A stretch of DNA of 64,000 nt from Aurantimonas aggregata (GCF_010500835.1 NZ_JAAAMJ010000001.1:682001-746000); one strand, 5' to 3'. Shown: positions 25,259-35,383, numbered from the stretch's first letter. A program made the numbers and translations. The notes: a model not told the origin generated them from the sequence alone.

Positions 25259-28200
25259 CGCAGCCGGTGTCGCCCGATTCCAAGCCCGACGGCATCACCG
25301 CCTTCACCAGTCTGTTCATTCGGCGGCCGGTGCTGACCATCGTCATCAACCTCCTGATCGTCGTCGCCGGCCTCGCCGCCTTCAACGCCGTAGAGATCCG
25401 CGAACTGCCGAATGTCGACCGCCCGGTCATCAGCGTCTCCGTCACCTTCGACGGCGCCTCTCCGGAGACGGTGGACCGGCAGATCACCGACCAGATCGAG
25501 AGCGCCGTCGCCCGCGTCTCGGGCATTTCCTCGGTCTCCTCGCGATCGCGCTTCGGCGACAGCCGGACGACCATCGAGTTCACCGACTCCACCGACCTGA
25601 ACGTCGCCGCCAGCGACGTGCGCGACGCCGTCAGCCGCATCTCCGACGTGCTGCCGGAGGGCGCGGACGAGCCGCGGATCGTCAAGGCGGACGCCGACGC
25701 CGACGCGATCATGCGCCTGGCGATCACCGCGCCGGGCATGCCGATCGAAGACCTCACCACGCTGGTCAACGACCGCATCGCCGACCAGCTTGCCGCCGTC
25801 GAAGGCGTCGCCGACCTGCAGGTCTACGGCGACCGCGAGCGGCTGATCTATGTCGACATCGACCCCGACAAGCTGGCGACCCGGGGCCTGACCCTCGGCG
25901 ATGTCTCGACAGCGCTGCAGAACGCGGCGATGGACGTGCCGGCCGGCTCGCTGGCCTCGCCGACGCAGGACCTGATCGTCCGGGCCGATGCCAACGTCTC
26001 CTCCCCGGCCGAATTCGAAGCCATCTTCCTGGACGACCGCACGCGGCTGCGCGACGTTGCCGCCGTCCGCTTCGGGCCGGACGATGCGGCCTCGCAGCAG
26101 CGGGTCAACGGCCAGACCGGCGTCGGGCTCGGCGTCGTGCGCCAGGCCGGCTCCTCGACGCTCGACATTTCCGAGGGGGTTCGCGCCGAGGTCGAAAACC
26201 TCAACCGGACGCTGCCGGACGGCGTGACGATCCGCGTCACCAGCGACGACGCCACCTTCATCGACGGCGCCATCCACGAGGTCGAGATCGCCCTCGGCCT
26301 CGCCGTCGTCATCGTCGTCTTCGTGATCTTCCTGTTCCTGCTCAATGTCAGGGCGACGATCATCCCGGCGGTCACCATGCCAATCGCGCTGATCGGCGTC
26401 ATGGCCTTCATCTACCTCGTCGGGTTCTCGATCAACATCCTGACGCTGCTGGCGCTCGTGCTGGCCACGGGCATGGTCGTCGACGACGCCATCATCGTGC
26501 TCGAGAACATCGTGCGCCGCCGCGACATGGGCGCCAGGCCGAAGGCGGCTGCCGTGCTCGGGACGCGCGAGGTGTTCTTCGCCGTCATATCGACGACCGC
26601 GACGCTGGCCGCCGTGTTCGTGCCGATCTCCTTCCTGCCGGGCCAGGCGGGCGGGCTGTTCCGCGAATTCGGCTTCGTCCTTGCCATCGCGGTCGTCATC
26701 TCGTCCTTCATCGCCCTGACCCTCTGCCCCATGCTGGCGGCGCATTTCCTGAAAGCCCGCGAGGACGAACGCGCGCCGGGCTTCTTCCAGAACGGCATGC
26801 GCTGGATCGGCCGCCGGCTGGCCGGATTCTATGCGGTCACGCTGCGGTTCTGCCTCGCCTTCCCGCTGCTGATCGTCGTTGTCGCCGGGGGGTTCTCCTT
26901 CCTCGCCTACATGACCTTCCTGTCGATGCCGCAGGAGCTGACGCCGACGGAGGACCGCGCGGTCGTGCTGATGAGCATCGACGCACCGCAGGGCGCGAGC
27001 CTCGACTACACCAACGGCCAGCTGCGCCGGATCGAGGACGTCGTGCTGCCCTATGTCGACAGCGGCGAGGCGACCAACGTCTTCGCGATTTCCGGCCGCG
27101 GCTCGGCAAACTCGGCGTTTCTGGTCGTGACCCTGGCCGACTGGGCCGAGCGGGAGCGGACCCAGCAGGAGATCGTCGCGGAGATCAACGGCAAGGTCCA
27201 GCAGATCGCCGGCGTCCGGGCGTTCGCGATCCAGCCCAACTCGCTGGGCATCCGCGGCGGTGGACGCGGCCTGCAGTTCGCGGTTGCCGGCCAGAATTTC
27301 GAGGAGCTGGCGCTGACCGCCGACAGGCTGCTCGAGGCGATGCAGGCCGACGGCCGCTGGGGCAACGTGCGCCTGTCGGAGAACGCCACCCAGGCGCAGC
27401 TCTCGGTGATGATCGACCGGGCGCGGGCGTCCGATCTCGGCATCGACATCGACGGCCTCGCCACGGCGATGCAGGCGCTGCTCGACGGCCGCGAGATCGG
27501 CCAGACCTACGTCGACGACAAGGAAGTGCCGATCAAGCTGATCTCGACCAGCGACCCGGTCAACGATCCGGGCGACATGCGCAACATCTTCGTCCAGGCG
27601 AGCGACGGCCGCATCGTGCCGATGTCGACGGTGGCGACCGTCGAGGAGCGCCCCATCGCGCCGACGCTCAACCGCGAGGATCGCGCGCGGGCGGTGGCGC
27701 TGTCGGCACAGCTGCCGGACGGCTATTCGATCCAGGCCGGCTGGCTGGACCTCCAGGATTTCGCCGCCGAGATCCTGCCGGACAACCAGCGGCTGATCCC
27801 GCTCGCCGAAGCCGCCACGATCGACGAGACCAACAGCGGCATGGCGCTGGTCTTCGCCTTCGCGATCATCATCATCATCCTTGTGCTCGCGGCGCAGTTC
27901 GAGAGCTTCGTCTCGGCCTTCATCATCATCGCCACCGTGCCGCTGGGCGTTGCCTGCGCGATCTTCGCGCTGAGCTTCTTCGGCATGAGCCTCAATCTCT
28001 ACAGCCAGATCGGGCTGGTGCTGCTGGTCGGCATCATGGCGAAGAACGGCATCCTGATCGTCGAGTTCGCCAACCAGCTGCGCGAGGAAGGGTTGAGCGT
28101 GCACGAGGCGATCGAGCAGGCGTCGCTGATCCGCCTTCGGCCGGTGATGATGACGATGATCGCGACGGTCGTCGGCGGGCTGCCGCTGGTCTTCGCGTCC

Positions 28201-28434
28201 GGCGCGGGCGCCGAGGCGCGCATCGCGCTGGGCTACGTCATCGTCGGCGGACTGGGTCTCGCGACGCTCTCGACGCTCTACGTGACGCCGGTGGCCTATC
28301 TCATCCTCGGCCGGTTCTCCTCGCCCAATGCCGACAAGACCGCGCAGCTGCAGCGCGATATCGCCGCGGCCGAACGGCAGGAAGCCGATCGCCGGCGCAG
28401 GGAAGAGGACGGCATGAGGCCTCAGGGAGCCTGA
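25255..28434 (+). CDS. RND-family efflux pump, inner-membrane subunit
   Basis: 1059 residues, the usual RND length. Two pseudo-repeats each have one helix, a large periplasmic loop, and six helices. The N-terminus 'FIRRPVLTIVINLLIVVAG', motif 'LATGMVVDDAIIVLENIVRR' with the proton-relay aspartates, and 'GIMAKNGILIVEFANQLREE' in the second half are diagnostic of the HAE1 group. It exports compounds by proton antiport with the adaptor upstream. The substrate cannot be read from the sequence. Confidence 0.93.
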   Translation: MTQPVSPDSKPDGITAFTSLFIRRPVLTIVINLLIVVAGLAAFNAVEIRELPNVDRPVISVSVTFDGASPETVDRQITDQIESAVARVSGISSVSSRSRFGDSRTTIEFTDSTDLNVAASDVRDAVSRISDVLPEGADEPRIVKADADADAIMRLAITAPGMPIEDLTTLVNDRIADQLAAVEGVADLQVYGDRERLIYVDIDPDKLATRGLTLGDVSTALQNAAMDVPAGSLASPTQDLIVRADANVSSPAEFEAIFLDDRTRLRDVAAVRFGPDDAASQQRVNGQTGVGLGVVRQAGSSTLDISEGVRAEVENLNRTLPDGVTIRVTSDDATFIDGAIHEVEIALGLAVVIVVFVIFLFLLNVRATIIPAVTMPIALIGVMAFIYLVGFSINILTLLALVLATGMVVDDAIIVLENIVRRRDMGARPKAAAVLGTREVFFAVISTTATLAAVFVPISFLPGQAGGLFREFGFVLAIAVVISSFIALTLCPMLAAHFLKAREDERAPGFFQNGMRWIGRRLAGFYAVTLRFCLAFPLLIVVVAGGFSFLAYMTFLSMPQELTPTEDRAVVLMSIDAPQGASLDYTNGQLRRIEDVVLPYVDSGEATNVFAISGRGSANSAFLVVTLADWAERERTQQEIVAEINGKVQQIAGVRAFAIQPNSLGIRGGGRGLQFAVAGQNFEELALTADRLLEAMQADGRWGNVRLSENATQAQLSVMIDRARASDLGIDIDGLATAMQALLDGREIGQTYVDDKEVPIKLISTSDPVNDPGDMRNIFVQASDGRIVPMSTVATVEERPIAPTLNREDRARAVALSAQLPDGYSIQAGWLDLQDFAAEILPDNQRLIPLAEAATIDETNSGMALVFAFAIIIIILVLAAQFESFVSAFIIIATVPLGVACAIFALSFFGMSLNLYSQIGLVLLVGIMAKNGILIVEFANQLREEGLSVHEAIEQASLIRLRPVMMTMIATVVGGLPLVFASGAGAEARIALGYVIVGGLGLATLSTLYVTPVAYLILGRFSSPNADKTAQLQRDIAAAERQEADRRRREEDGMRPQGA

Positions 28435-28574
28435 CGCGGCGCTGCCGAGGCTCGCCGGACGACCGCCTGAGTCGGGGCGCTTCTTGCGCCCTGCGCGCCG
28501 GCGCGGTTGCCGGGACGGACATTTGGCGCCATGCTGTGCTGCAGCGCCGTGACCCGGCCAGTGCGAGGCCAACG

Positions 28575-30356
28575 ATGTCCAGCATGCCAGTTCGGGACGA
28601 CCGCCGCTTCCAGCTCATCCTGATCAAGCCGTCGCATTACGACGACGACGGCTACGTCATCCGCTGGTGGCGGGCGATGATCCCGTCCAACTCGCTCGCG
28701 GCCCTCTACGGCATCGCCCTCGATTGCGCCGAGCGCGAAGTGCTCGGGCCGGGCGTGGCCATCGACATCACGGTGATCGACGAAACCAACACGCGGGTCG
28801 ACATCGATGCGCTGCGCGAAAAGCTGCGCCGGCAGGACGGGTTCGGGCTGGTCGCGCTGGTCGGCGTCCAGTCGAACCAGTATCCCCGCGCGCTAGACAT
28901 CGCCCGGCCGTTCCGCGAGAGCGGATTTCCGGTCGCCATCGGCGGGTTCCACGTTTCCGGGTGCCTTGCCATGCTGGACGGGCGAGCCGTCGAGCTCGAC
29001 GCCTGCCGCGAGATGGGCATCGCGATGTTCGCGGGCGAGGCTGAAGGTCGTCTCGACGCGGTACTGCGCGATGCGGCGGCCGGCCAGCTCGCCCCGCTCT
29101 ACGACTTCATGAACGACCTGCCGAGCATCGAGGGCGCCCCGCCCCCGTTCCTGCCGAAGCAGTACGTCTCGCAGACGCTCGGGCTGAGCTCCAGCTTCGA
29201 TGCCGGCCGAGGCTGCCCCTACCAGTGCTCGTTCTGCACCATCATCAACGTCCAGGGGCGCAAGTCGCGCTTCCGCACCGCCGACGACGTCGAGCAGCTG
29301 GTGCGGCTCAACTGGGCGCAGGGCATCCACAAATTCTTCATCACCGACGACAATTTCGCCCGCAACAAGGAATGGGAGCCGATCTTCGACCGCCTCATCG
29401 AGCTGCGCGAGAAGGACGGCATCCCGCTCGGCCTGATGATCCAGGTCGACACGCTCTGCCACAAGATCGAGAACTTTGTCGAAAAGGCCAAGCGCGCCGG
29501 GGTTACCCGTGTCTTCATCGGGCTGGAGAACGTCAATCCGGACAATCTTGCCGCCGCCAAGAAGCGGCAGAACAAGATCACCGAATACCGCAAGATGCTG
29601 CTCGACTGGAAGGCGCAGGGCATCATCACCCTGGCCGGCTACATTCTCGGTTTTCCAGCCGACACGCCGGAAACGATCCGGCGCGACATCGCCATCATCC
29701 AGGACGAGCTGCCGCTCGACATCATCGAGTTCTTCGTTTTGACGCCGCTGCCGGGGTCGGAGGATCACCAGGCCCTCTGGCGCAGGCAAGAGCCGATGGA
29801 TCCCGACCTCAACATCTACGACGTGGAACATGTCTGCACCGCCCATCCGAAGATGTCGCGGGCGGAATGGGAAGGAATCTACCGGGAGGCCTGGTCGCTC
29901 TATTACACGCCGCGGCACATGCGCACGCTGATCCGCCGCGCCGTGGCGACGGGCGTGCCCGTGGCGAGCCTGGTGAAGGTGCTGGTAGCGTTCGCGACGA
30001 CGGTGCAGCTGGAGAACGTCCATCCGCTGCAGGGCGGCCTCGTAAGGCTCAAGCGGCCGTCCGAGCGCCGGCCAGAGATGAAGCGGGAGCATCCGCTGGT
30101 GTTCTGGCCACGTTACGCCGTCGAGACGGTCGTCAAGCATCTGCGCCTCGCCGCCACGATCGTCCGGCTGACGGCCACGGCGCTGTGGATCACGAACGAC
30201 CCGGCGACGCGCCGTTACATGGACCGCGCCCTCACCCCGGTGGACGACGACGGCGACGCCTCGCTCGATCTCTTCACCAAGACCACGGGCGGAAAGGCCA
30301 GCGTGACGCACATGAAAAAGGTCGCGCAACTCACGGGCGCCGGTCGCGCCGCCTGA
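28575..30356 (+). CDS. Radical SAM protein with B12-binding-type N-terminal domain
   Basis: 593 residues from ATG 28575. Residues about 10-180 have a cobalamin-binding-like Rossmann layout without an obvious DxHxxG. The radical SAM domain has its [4Fe-4S] motif 'CPYQCSFC' near residue 218, then 'ITDDNFARNKEWEP' and 'RVFIGLENVNPDNLAAAKK'. It belongs to the broad B12/radical SAM group that methylates or rearranges unactivated carbons. The C-terminal 130 residues are not recognised. It stands alone, with the ABC-F gene 44 bases after it. Substrate unknown. Confidence 0.8.
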   Translation: MSSMPVRDDRRFQLILIKPSHYDDDGYVIRWWRAMIPSNSLAALYGIALDCAEREVLGPGVAIDITVIDETNTRVDIDALREKLRRQDGFGLVALVGVQSNQYPRALDIARPFRESGFPVAIGGFHVSGCLAMLDGRAVELDACREMGIAMFAGEAEGRLDAVLRDAAAGQLAPLYDFMNDLPSIEGAPPPFLPKQYVSQTLGLSSSFDAGRGCPYQCSFCTIINVQGRKSRFRTADDVEQLVRLNWAQGIHKFFITDDNFARNKEWEPIFDRLIELREKDGIPLGLMIQVDTLCHKIENFVEKAKRAGVTRVFIGLENVNPDNLAAAKKRQNKITEYRKMLLDWKAQGIITLAGYILGFPADTPETIRRDIAIIQDELPLDIIEFFVLTPLPGSEDHQALWRRQEPMDPDLNIYDVEHVCTAHPKMSRAEWEGIYREAWSLYYTPRHMRTLIRRAVATGVPVASLVKVLVAFATTVQLENVHPLQGGLVRLKRPSERRPEMKREHPLVFWPRYAVETVVKHLRLAATIVRLTATALWITNDPATRRYMDRALTPVDDDGDASLDLFTKTTGGKASVTHMKKVAQLTGAGRAA

Positions 30357-30400
30357 GGCCGGCCCTTCCCCCCTGGACGCATCCCCGCTAGAAGCCGGCC

Positions 30401-32224
30401 ATGGCTCCTCCTCCTTTGCTCCGCCTCGATGGCGTCCGACTGACTTTCGGCGGCACGCCGCTGCTCACCGGCGTCGAACTCAACGTCCTGCCGGGCGACC
30501 GCATCGCGCTGGTCGGCCGCAACGGCTCCGGCAAGTCGACGCTCCTGAAGATCGCCGCCGGCCAGGTCGAGGCCGATGGCGGCGAGGTCTTCCTGAAGCC
30601 CGGCACGACGCTGCGCTACCTGCCGCAGGAGCCGGATTTCGGGGACTTCGAGACCGTCGAAGCCTACGTGACCTCCGGCCTCGGCCCTTCCGACGATCCG
30701 CATCGCGTCACCATGTGCCTCGACGCGCTCGGCCTTTCGCCGGACATGCGCCCGGTCAACCTGTCGGGCGGCGAGGCCCGCCGCGCTGCGCTGGCCCGCA
30801 CGCTAGCGCCCGAGCCGGACGTCATTCTGCTCGACGAGCCGACCAACCATCTCGACCTGCCGACCATCGAGTGGCTCGAAGGCGAGCTGCGCCAGATCAA
30901 GAGCGCCATCGTGGTGATCAGCCATGACCGCCGCTTCCTCGAGAACGTCACCCGCGCCACGGTCTGGCTCGACCGCGGCACGGCCCGCCGGCTCGACCAG
31001 GGGTTCGGCAGTTTCGAGGCCTGGCGCGACAAGACCCTGGAGGAGGAAGAGCGCGACCTGCAGAAGCTCGATCGCAAGATCGTCCGCGAGGAGCACTGGC
31101 TGCGCTACGGCGTCACTGCGCGGCGTACCCGCAACCAGCGCCGCCTCGAAGCGCTGCACACGCTGCGCCAGGACCGCCGCGACACCCGCCGCGCCGTCGG
31201 CCAGGTGGCGATGCAGGCGGGCGAGACCCGCGAGAGCGGCAAGCTGGTGATGGAGGCGGAGGGGATCTCCAAGGCCTATGACGGGCGCGAGCTGGTCAAG
31301 GATTTCTCGATCCGCATCGCCCGCGGCGACCGGGTCGGGCTGGTCGGGCCGAACGGCGCCGGCAAGACGACGCTCCTCAAAATGCTCATCGGCGAGATCC
31401 AGCCGGATTCCGGCAAGGTGCGGATGGGCACCAATCTCGACCTCGCCTTCCTCGACCAGAAGCGCGCGGCGCTGAACGACACGCTGTCGCTTGCCGACTC
31501 GCTCACCGACGGGCGCGGCGACCAGGTCATGGTCAACGGCGAGGCGCGCCACGTCATCGGCTATCTCAAGGAATTCCTGTTCTCGCCGGAGCAGATCCGC
31601 ACGCCGGTCGGCAACCTTTCCGGTGGCGAGCGCGCGCGCCTGCTGCTCGCCAAGACGCTGGCGACGCCGGCGAACCTCCTCGTCCTCGACGAGCCGACCA
31701 ACGATCTCGACATGGAGACGCTGGACCTGCTGGAGGAGCTGATCGCCAACTATCCCGGCACGGTGCTGCTGGTCTCGCATGACCGCGACTTCCTCGACCG
31801 GACCGTCACCAGCGTCATCACGCCCGACCGCGACGGGCAGTGGCTGGAATATGCCGGTGGCTACACCGACATGGCATCGCAACGCCGCGGCGCGGCGAAG
31901 GCCGGCGGAGGGCGCGATCGTGGCAGCAAGCGCGGCAGTGCCGGGACGGCATCCTCCAGCCACGGCACCGCGACGACGACCGCCGGCAGCAAGCTCACCT
32001 TCAAGCAGAAATTCGCGCTGGATAGCCTGCCGAAGGAGATCGCCCGGTTGGAATCGGCGATCCGCAAGACCGAGACGGTGATGGCGGACCCGGCGCTCTT
32101 CGCCCGCGACCCCAAGCGCTTCCAGGCGCTCGCGGCCGAACTCACGCGCGAGCGGACGGCGCTGGCCAAGGCCGAGGACGACTGGCTGGAGCTGGAGATG
32201 ATCCGGGCCGAAGCCGAAAGGTGA
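30401..32224 (+). CDS. ABC-F family ATPase (Uup-like)
   Basis: 607 residues with two ABC domains and no membrane spans. The first has Walker A 'GRNGSGKSTLLK' and 'VILLDEPTNHLD'. The second has 'GPNGAGKTTLLK' and 'LLVLDEPTNDLD'. The basic coiled linker between them (about 215-280) and a C-terminal coiled-coil tail (about 530-605) match the Uup type. ABC-F proteins act on the ribosome or on DNA structures, not as transporters. The stop overlaps the reading frame upstream of the next gene. Confidence 0.9.
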   Translation: MAPPPLLRLDGVRLTFGGTPLLTGVELNVLPGDRIALVGRNGSGKSTLLKIAAGQVEADGGEVFLKPGTTLRYLPQEPDFGDFETVEAYVTSGLGPSDDPHRVTMCLDALGLSPDMRPVNLSGGEARRAALARTLAPEPDVILLDEPTNHLDLPTIEWLEGELRQIKSAIVVISHDRRFLENVTRATVWLDRGTARRLDQGFGSFEAWRDKTLEEEERDLQKLDRKIVREEHWLRYGVTARRTRNQRRLEALHTLRQDRRDTRRAVGQVAMQAGETRESGKLVMEAEGISKAYDGRELVKDFSIRIARGDRVGLVGPNGAGKTTLLKMLIGEIQPDSGKVRMGTNLDLAFLDQKRAALNDTLSLADSLTDGRGDQVMVNGEARHVIGYLKEFLFSPEQIRTPVGNLSGGERARLLLAKTLATPANLLVLDEPTNDLDMETLDLLEELIANYPGTVLLVSHDRDFLDRTVTSVITPDRDGQWLEYAGGYTDMASQRRGAAKAGGGRDRGSKRGSAGTASSSHGTATTTAGSKLTFKQKFALDSLPKEIARLESAIRKTETVMADPALFARDPKRFQALAAELTRERTALAKAEDDWLELEMIRAEAER

Positions 32225-32373
32225 CGGACGCCGGTTCTGCAGGCCAACAGCTTCGTGTATCTGCCGGATTTCCGTTGACCCGCACGGCGCCTCTCGTTCA
32301 GGTTGAACGCGGGGGCAGGAGCGGGGGACGGCGACCTTTGGTCGCCACCACCGACGAGGCGGGAAGAGTGCGC

Positions 32374-33597
32374 ATGCATGGCATAGCCAGAGAACGGGAC
32401 AGCATGCGGGGCGGGTGGAACCGGATGCGCGCTGCGACGGCCAGCCTGGGCATATGCCTGAGCCGTGCAACGCTCTGCCTTGCCACAGCACTTGCCTTGG
32501 CCGTGGTGGGGAGCCCGCAGGCCGGAGCCTTCGAGACCACCGCCCCGACCGCCATCCTCGTCGATTTCGGCACCGGTCGCGTTCTCTTCGAGAAGGAGGC
32601 CGACCGGACCATCGCGCCGGCGAGCCTCGTCAAGCTGATGACCGTCGCGGTGATCTTCTCCGAATTGAGCACCGGCACGATTTCGCGCGACGACCGCTAC
32701 ATGGTCTCCGAATATGCCTGGCGCACCGGCGGCGCGGCCTCCGGCGGGTCAACGATGTTCCTGCCGCTGAACTCCGAGGTCAGCGTCGACGATCTCATCA
32801 AGGGCATCATCATCCAGTCGGGCAACGATGCGACCATCGTCGCCGCCGAGGGGATTGCCGGATCGGTCGAGGCCTTCGCCACGAAGATGAACGCCCTGGG
32901 CGAGACGATCGGCCTAACCGGGTCGCAGTTCGCCAACCCGCACGGCCTGCCGGATCCGGACCAGCATGTCACCGTCCGCGACCTCGCAACACTGGCCGAC
33001 TTCCTGATCCGGACGTTCCCCGAGGAATATCCGCTGTTTAGCGAAGAGAGCTTCACCTTCAACGATATCACCCAGCGCAGCCGCAACCCGCTGCTGGCGC
33101 TCGGCGCCGACGGGTTGAAGACCGGCCATACGTCCGAGGCGGGCTACGGCCTCGTTGCCTCAGCCGAGCGCGACGGACGGCGCATCATCCTCGCCATCAG
33201 CGGCATGGAGAGCGCCAACGAGCGGGCCCGAGAGGCCAAGCGCCTGATGGATTACGGGCTGCAGGATTTCGAGGAGGTGGTGCTGCTGAAGGCCGGCGAG
33301 ACCGTCGGAGAAGCCGTCGTGCGCGGCGGGGTGGCGACCAGCGTCCCGATGACCGCCGAGGGCGAGCTTCGCCTGCTCGTGCCCCGCGGCAGCCTCGCCG
33401 GCGTCGAGCGGACGGTGGTCGACAACGGCCCGGTCGAAGCACCCGTCGTCGCCGGCCAGCGGCTTGGCTGGATCCGCTTCGCGCGCGGCGAGGAGACGCT
33501 GCGCGAGGTGCCGCTGCACGCGGCCCAGGCGGTGGAGCAGGCAGGGATTTTGCAGCGGATTCGCGAGGCGATCAGCGAGAACCTCACCTGGCGCTAG
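32374..33597 (+). CDS. D-alanyl-D-alanine carboxypeptidase (penicillin-binding protein 5/6 type)
   Basis: 407 residues from ATG 32374 after GGAAGAG; later starts at 32404 and 32425 are possible. A signal sequence ends near 'GSPQAGA'. The serine-peptidase motifs are complete: 'ASLVKLM' (SxxK), 'QSGNDAT' (SxN) and 'GLKTGHTSEAGYG' (KTG). A C-terminal PBP5-type domain covers roughly 300-400, ending in an amphipathic helix for membrane attachment. It trims the terminal D-Ala of peptidoglycan stem peptides in the periplasm. Confidence 0.92.
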   Translation: MHGIARERDSMRGGWNRMRAATASLGICLSRATLCLATALALAVVGSPQAGAFETTAPTAILVDFGTGRVLFEKEADRTIAPASLVKLMTVAVIFSELSTGTISRDDRYMVSEYAWRTGGAASGGSTMFLPLNSEVSVDDLIKGIIIQSGNDATIVAAEGIAGSVEAFATKMNALGETIGLTGSQFANPHGLPDPDQHVTVRDLATLADFLIRTFPEEYPLFSEESFTFNDITQRSRNPLLALGADGLKTGHTSEAGYGLVASAERDGRRIILAISGMESANERAREAKRLMDYGLQDFEEVVLLKAGETVGEAVVRGGVATSVPMTAEGELRLLVPRGSLAGVERTVVDNGPVEAPVVAGQRLGWIRFARGEETLREVPLHAAQAVEQAGILQRIREAISENLTWR

Positions 33598-33839
33598 GCG
33601 ATTACGCCTTGACGCAGCGCAGCAAACAGCCGATATGCACGACTGTAACGCCGTGACAGCGCAGCGCCTGCTTGTCTCCTGACATCAGCTTCGTCGGGAT
33701 CTTTGCCAGCGCAATCGGATCGGCCCTTGGCTTTCAGCGAAGGTGCTCGCATTTCGACACGGCCCGTCGATCCGTCCGCCAGCGCGAAGACGATCGGCCT
33801 CTTGGCGGACCTCCGTCCGCAATCCCGCAAGGCATATTT
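33598..33839 (+). promoter_or_regulatory. Leader region of the DEAD-box helicase gene
   Basis: 242 bases without a convincing gene. The helicase frame stays open from 33672, but that part lacks homology-like features. An inverted repeat GTCCGCCA (33774-33781) and TGGCGGAC (33803-33810) could fold in the leader. AAGG at 33829-33832 sits seven bases before the chosen TTG start. Confidence 0.45.
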
Positions 33840-35213
33840 TTGACCCATAATGATTTTCAGGCGTTCGGCCTCGCCGATACGCTTCTCGCCGCGCTTGCGC
33901 GGCTCGACATCAGCCAGCCCACCCCGATCCAGTCCCAGTCCATCCCGGCCGTGATGGAAGGCCGCGACGTTCTCGGCATCGCCCAGACCGGCACTGGCAA
34001 GACCGCGGCCTTCGCCCTGCCGGTCATCAACGCCATTCTCGAGAAGGGTGGCCGGCCGATGCCGAAGACCCCGCGGGCGCTGATCCTGACCCCGACCCGC
34101 GAGCTCGCCTCGCAGATCGCCCAGAACGTCAAGGCCTATACGGCCGGCACCAAGGTCAGCCACCACGTCATCTTCGGCGGCGTCTCCATCCGTCCGCAGA
34201 TCGACGCGATGCGCCGCGGCGTCGACATCGTCATCGCCACCCCCGGCCGCCTGCTCGACCTGATCGACCAGCGCGCGATCTCGCTCACGGACGTGCGCCA
34301 CGTCGTTCTCGACGAAGCCGACCGGATGCTCGACATGGGCTTCGTGCGCGACGTCATGAAGATCGTCGGCATGCTGCCGAAGCAGCGCCAGTCGCTGCTG
34401 TTCTCCGCGACCATGCCGCGCTCGATCGCCGATCTCGCCGCCAAGATCCTGACCAACCCGGTCCGTTTCGAGGTGACCCCGGAAGTCATTACCGTCGAGA
34501 AGATCCAGCAGAGCGTCTATCTGGTGCCGCAGAAGGCCAAGAAGCTCTGGCTGATCGAGGCGCTGTCGAAGCCGGAATTCACCAAGGTGGTGATCTTCAC
34601 CCGCACCAAGCACGGCGCCAACAAGCTGTCCGAGGATCTGGGCAAGGCCGGCATCGAGGCCGGCGCGATCCACGGCAACAAGAGCCAGGCGGCCCGCCAG
34701 AAGGCGCTTGCGACCTTCCATTCGGGCAAGACGGGCGTGCTGGTGGCGACCGACATCGTCGCCCGCGGCATCCATGTCGACGACATCAGCCACGTGGTGA
34801 ACTTCGACCTGCCGGAAGAGCCGGAAAGCTACGTCCACCGCATCGGTCGGACGGCGCGTGCCGGCAAGTCCGGCGCGGCGATCGCGCTGGTCGATCCGTC
34901 GGAGCGCGCAAAGCTGCGCAGCATCGAACGGCTGACGGGCATCACCTTCGATGTCGTGCAGACCGAGTTCCTCGGCAATATCGACCTTGCCGCCGAGCCG
35001 ACGCGTCCGGCCCGCACGGGACGGCCGCCGAACCGCTCGGGCAAGCCGCAGGGCCAGCGCCGCGACGGGCAGAAGCCGGGCGGGCAGCGCCCGGCGGGCG
35101 CCCACGCCGGCGAGAACCGCAACCGCAACTCCGACCCCAAGGGCACCGGTCGCGGCAATCGCCGCCAGCGCGGTGGTGGCGGCGGCGGACGTTCGCAGGT
35201 CGCATCGGCCTGA
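33840..35213 (+). CDS. DEAD-box RNA helicase (RhlE-like)
   Basis: 457 residues from a TTG at 33840, preceded by AAGG. The mature N-terminus 'THNDFQAFGLADTLLAAL' is typical of the family, whereas the longer open frame from 33672 adds 56 unusual residues. All helicase motifs are present: Q 'PTPIQSQSIP', I 'AQTGTGKTAAF', Ia 'PTRELASQI', II 'VLDEADRMLD', III 'FSATM', VI 'HRIGRTARAG'. The C-terminal 90 residues are basic and G-, R- and N-rich, an RNA-binding tail. A terminator follows. Confidence 0.92.
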   Translation: MTHNDFQAFGLADTLLAALARLDISQPTPIQSQSIPAVMEGRDVLGIAQTGTGKTAAFALPVINAILEKGGRPMPKTPRALILTPTRELASQIAQNVKAYTAGTKVSHHVIFGGVSIRPQIDAMRRGVDIVIATPGRLLDLIDQRAISLTDVRHVVLDEADRMLDMGFVRDVMKIVGMLPKQRQSLLFSATMPRSIADLAAKILTNPVRFEVTPEVITVEKIQQSVYLVPQKAKKLWLIEALSKPEFTKVVIFTRTKHGANKLSEDLGKAGIEAGAIHGNKSQAARQKALATFHSGKTGVLVATDIVARGIHVDDISHVVNFDLPEEPESYVHRIGRTARAGKSGAAIALVDPSERAKLRSIERLTGITFDVVQTEFLGNIDLAAEPTRPARTGRPPNRSGKPQGQRRDGQKPGGQRPAGAHAGENRNRNSDPKGTGRGNRRQRGGGGGGRSQVASA

Positions 35214-35239
35214 GGCTTCGGCCTAACGGAATGGATGGA

Positions 35240-35261
35240 AGGGCGGCCGCGAGGTCGCCCT
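35240..35261 (+). terminator. Intrinsic terminator after the helicase gene
   Basis: AGGGCGGCC and GGTCGCCCT pair over 9 bp with one G-T pair and loop GCGA. TTTTTCTTT follows. It lies 26 bases after the stop. Confidence 0.88.
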
Positions 35262-35383
35262 TTTTCTTTGCCCCCTCACCCGACCCTTGTCGGATTGACC
35301 CGGCCCGGTCGGCGTTGCACCCGGATTGCACCGGAAGCGCAGTGACGCCATATGGCGTCAATCGAGACGAGGAGACGCCCCCA

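Noticed and set aside
23930-28434. Complete tripartite efflux operon including an outer-membrane channel
   Set aside because: Only the adaptor and pump genes are present; the next gene is a radical SAM protein.
28475-28491. Hairpin GGGCGC/GCGCCC after the RND pump gene
   Set aside because: Short stem and no T-run; insufficient to call a terminator.
24250-28572. A minus-strand open frame of about 1440 codons opposite the RND genes
   Set aside because: It is antisense to two clearly recognisable efflux genes, is R/D/H-rich and has no ribosome site or family pattern. It arises from high third-position GC.
33672-33839. N-terminal extension of the DEAD-box helicase from ATG 33672
   Set aside because: The extra residues have no family match and a better start context (AAGG plus TTG) exists at 33840. 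Kept as a caveat only.
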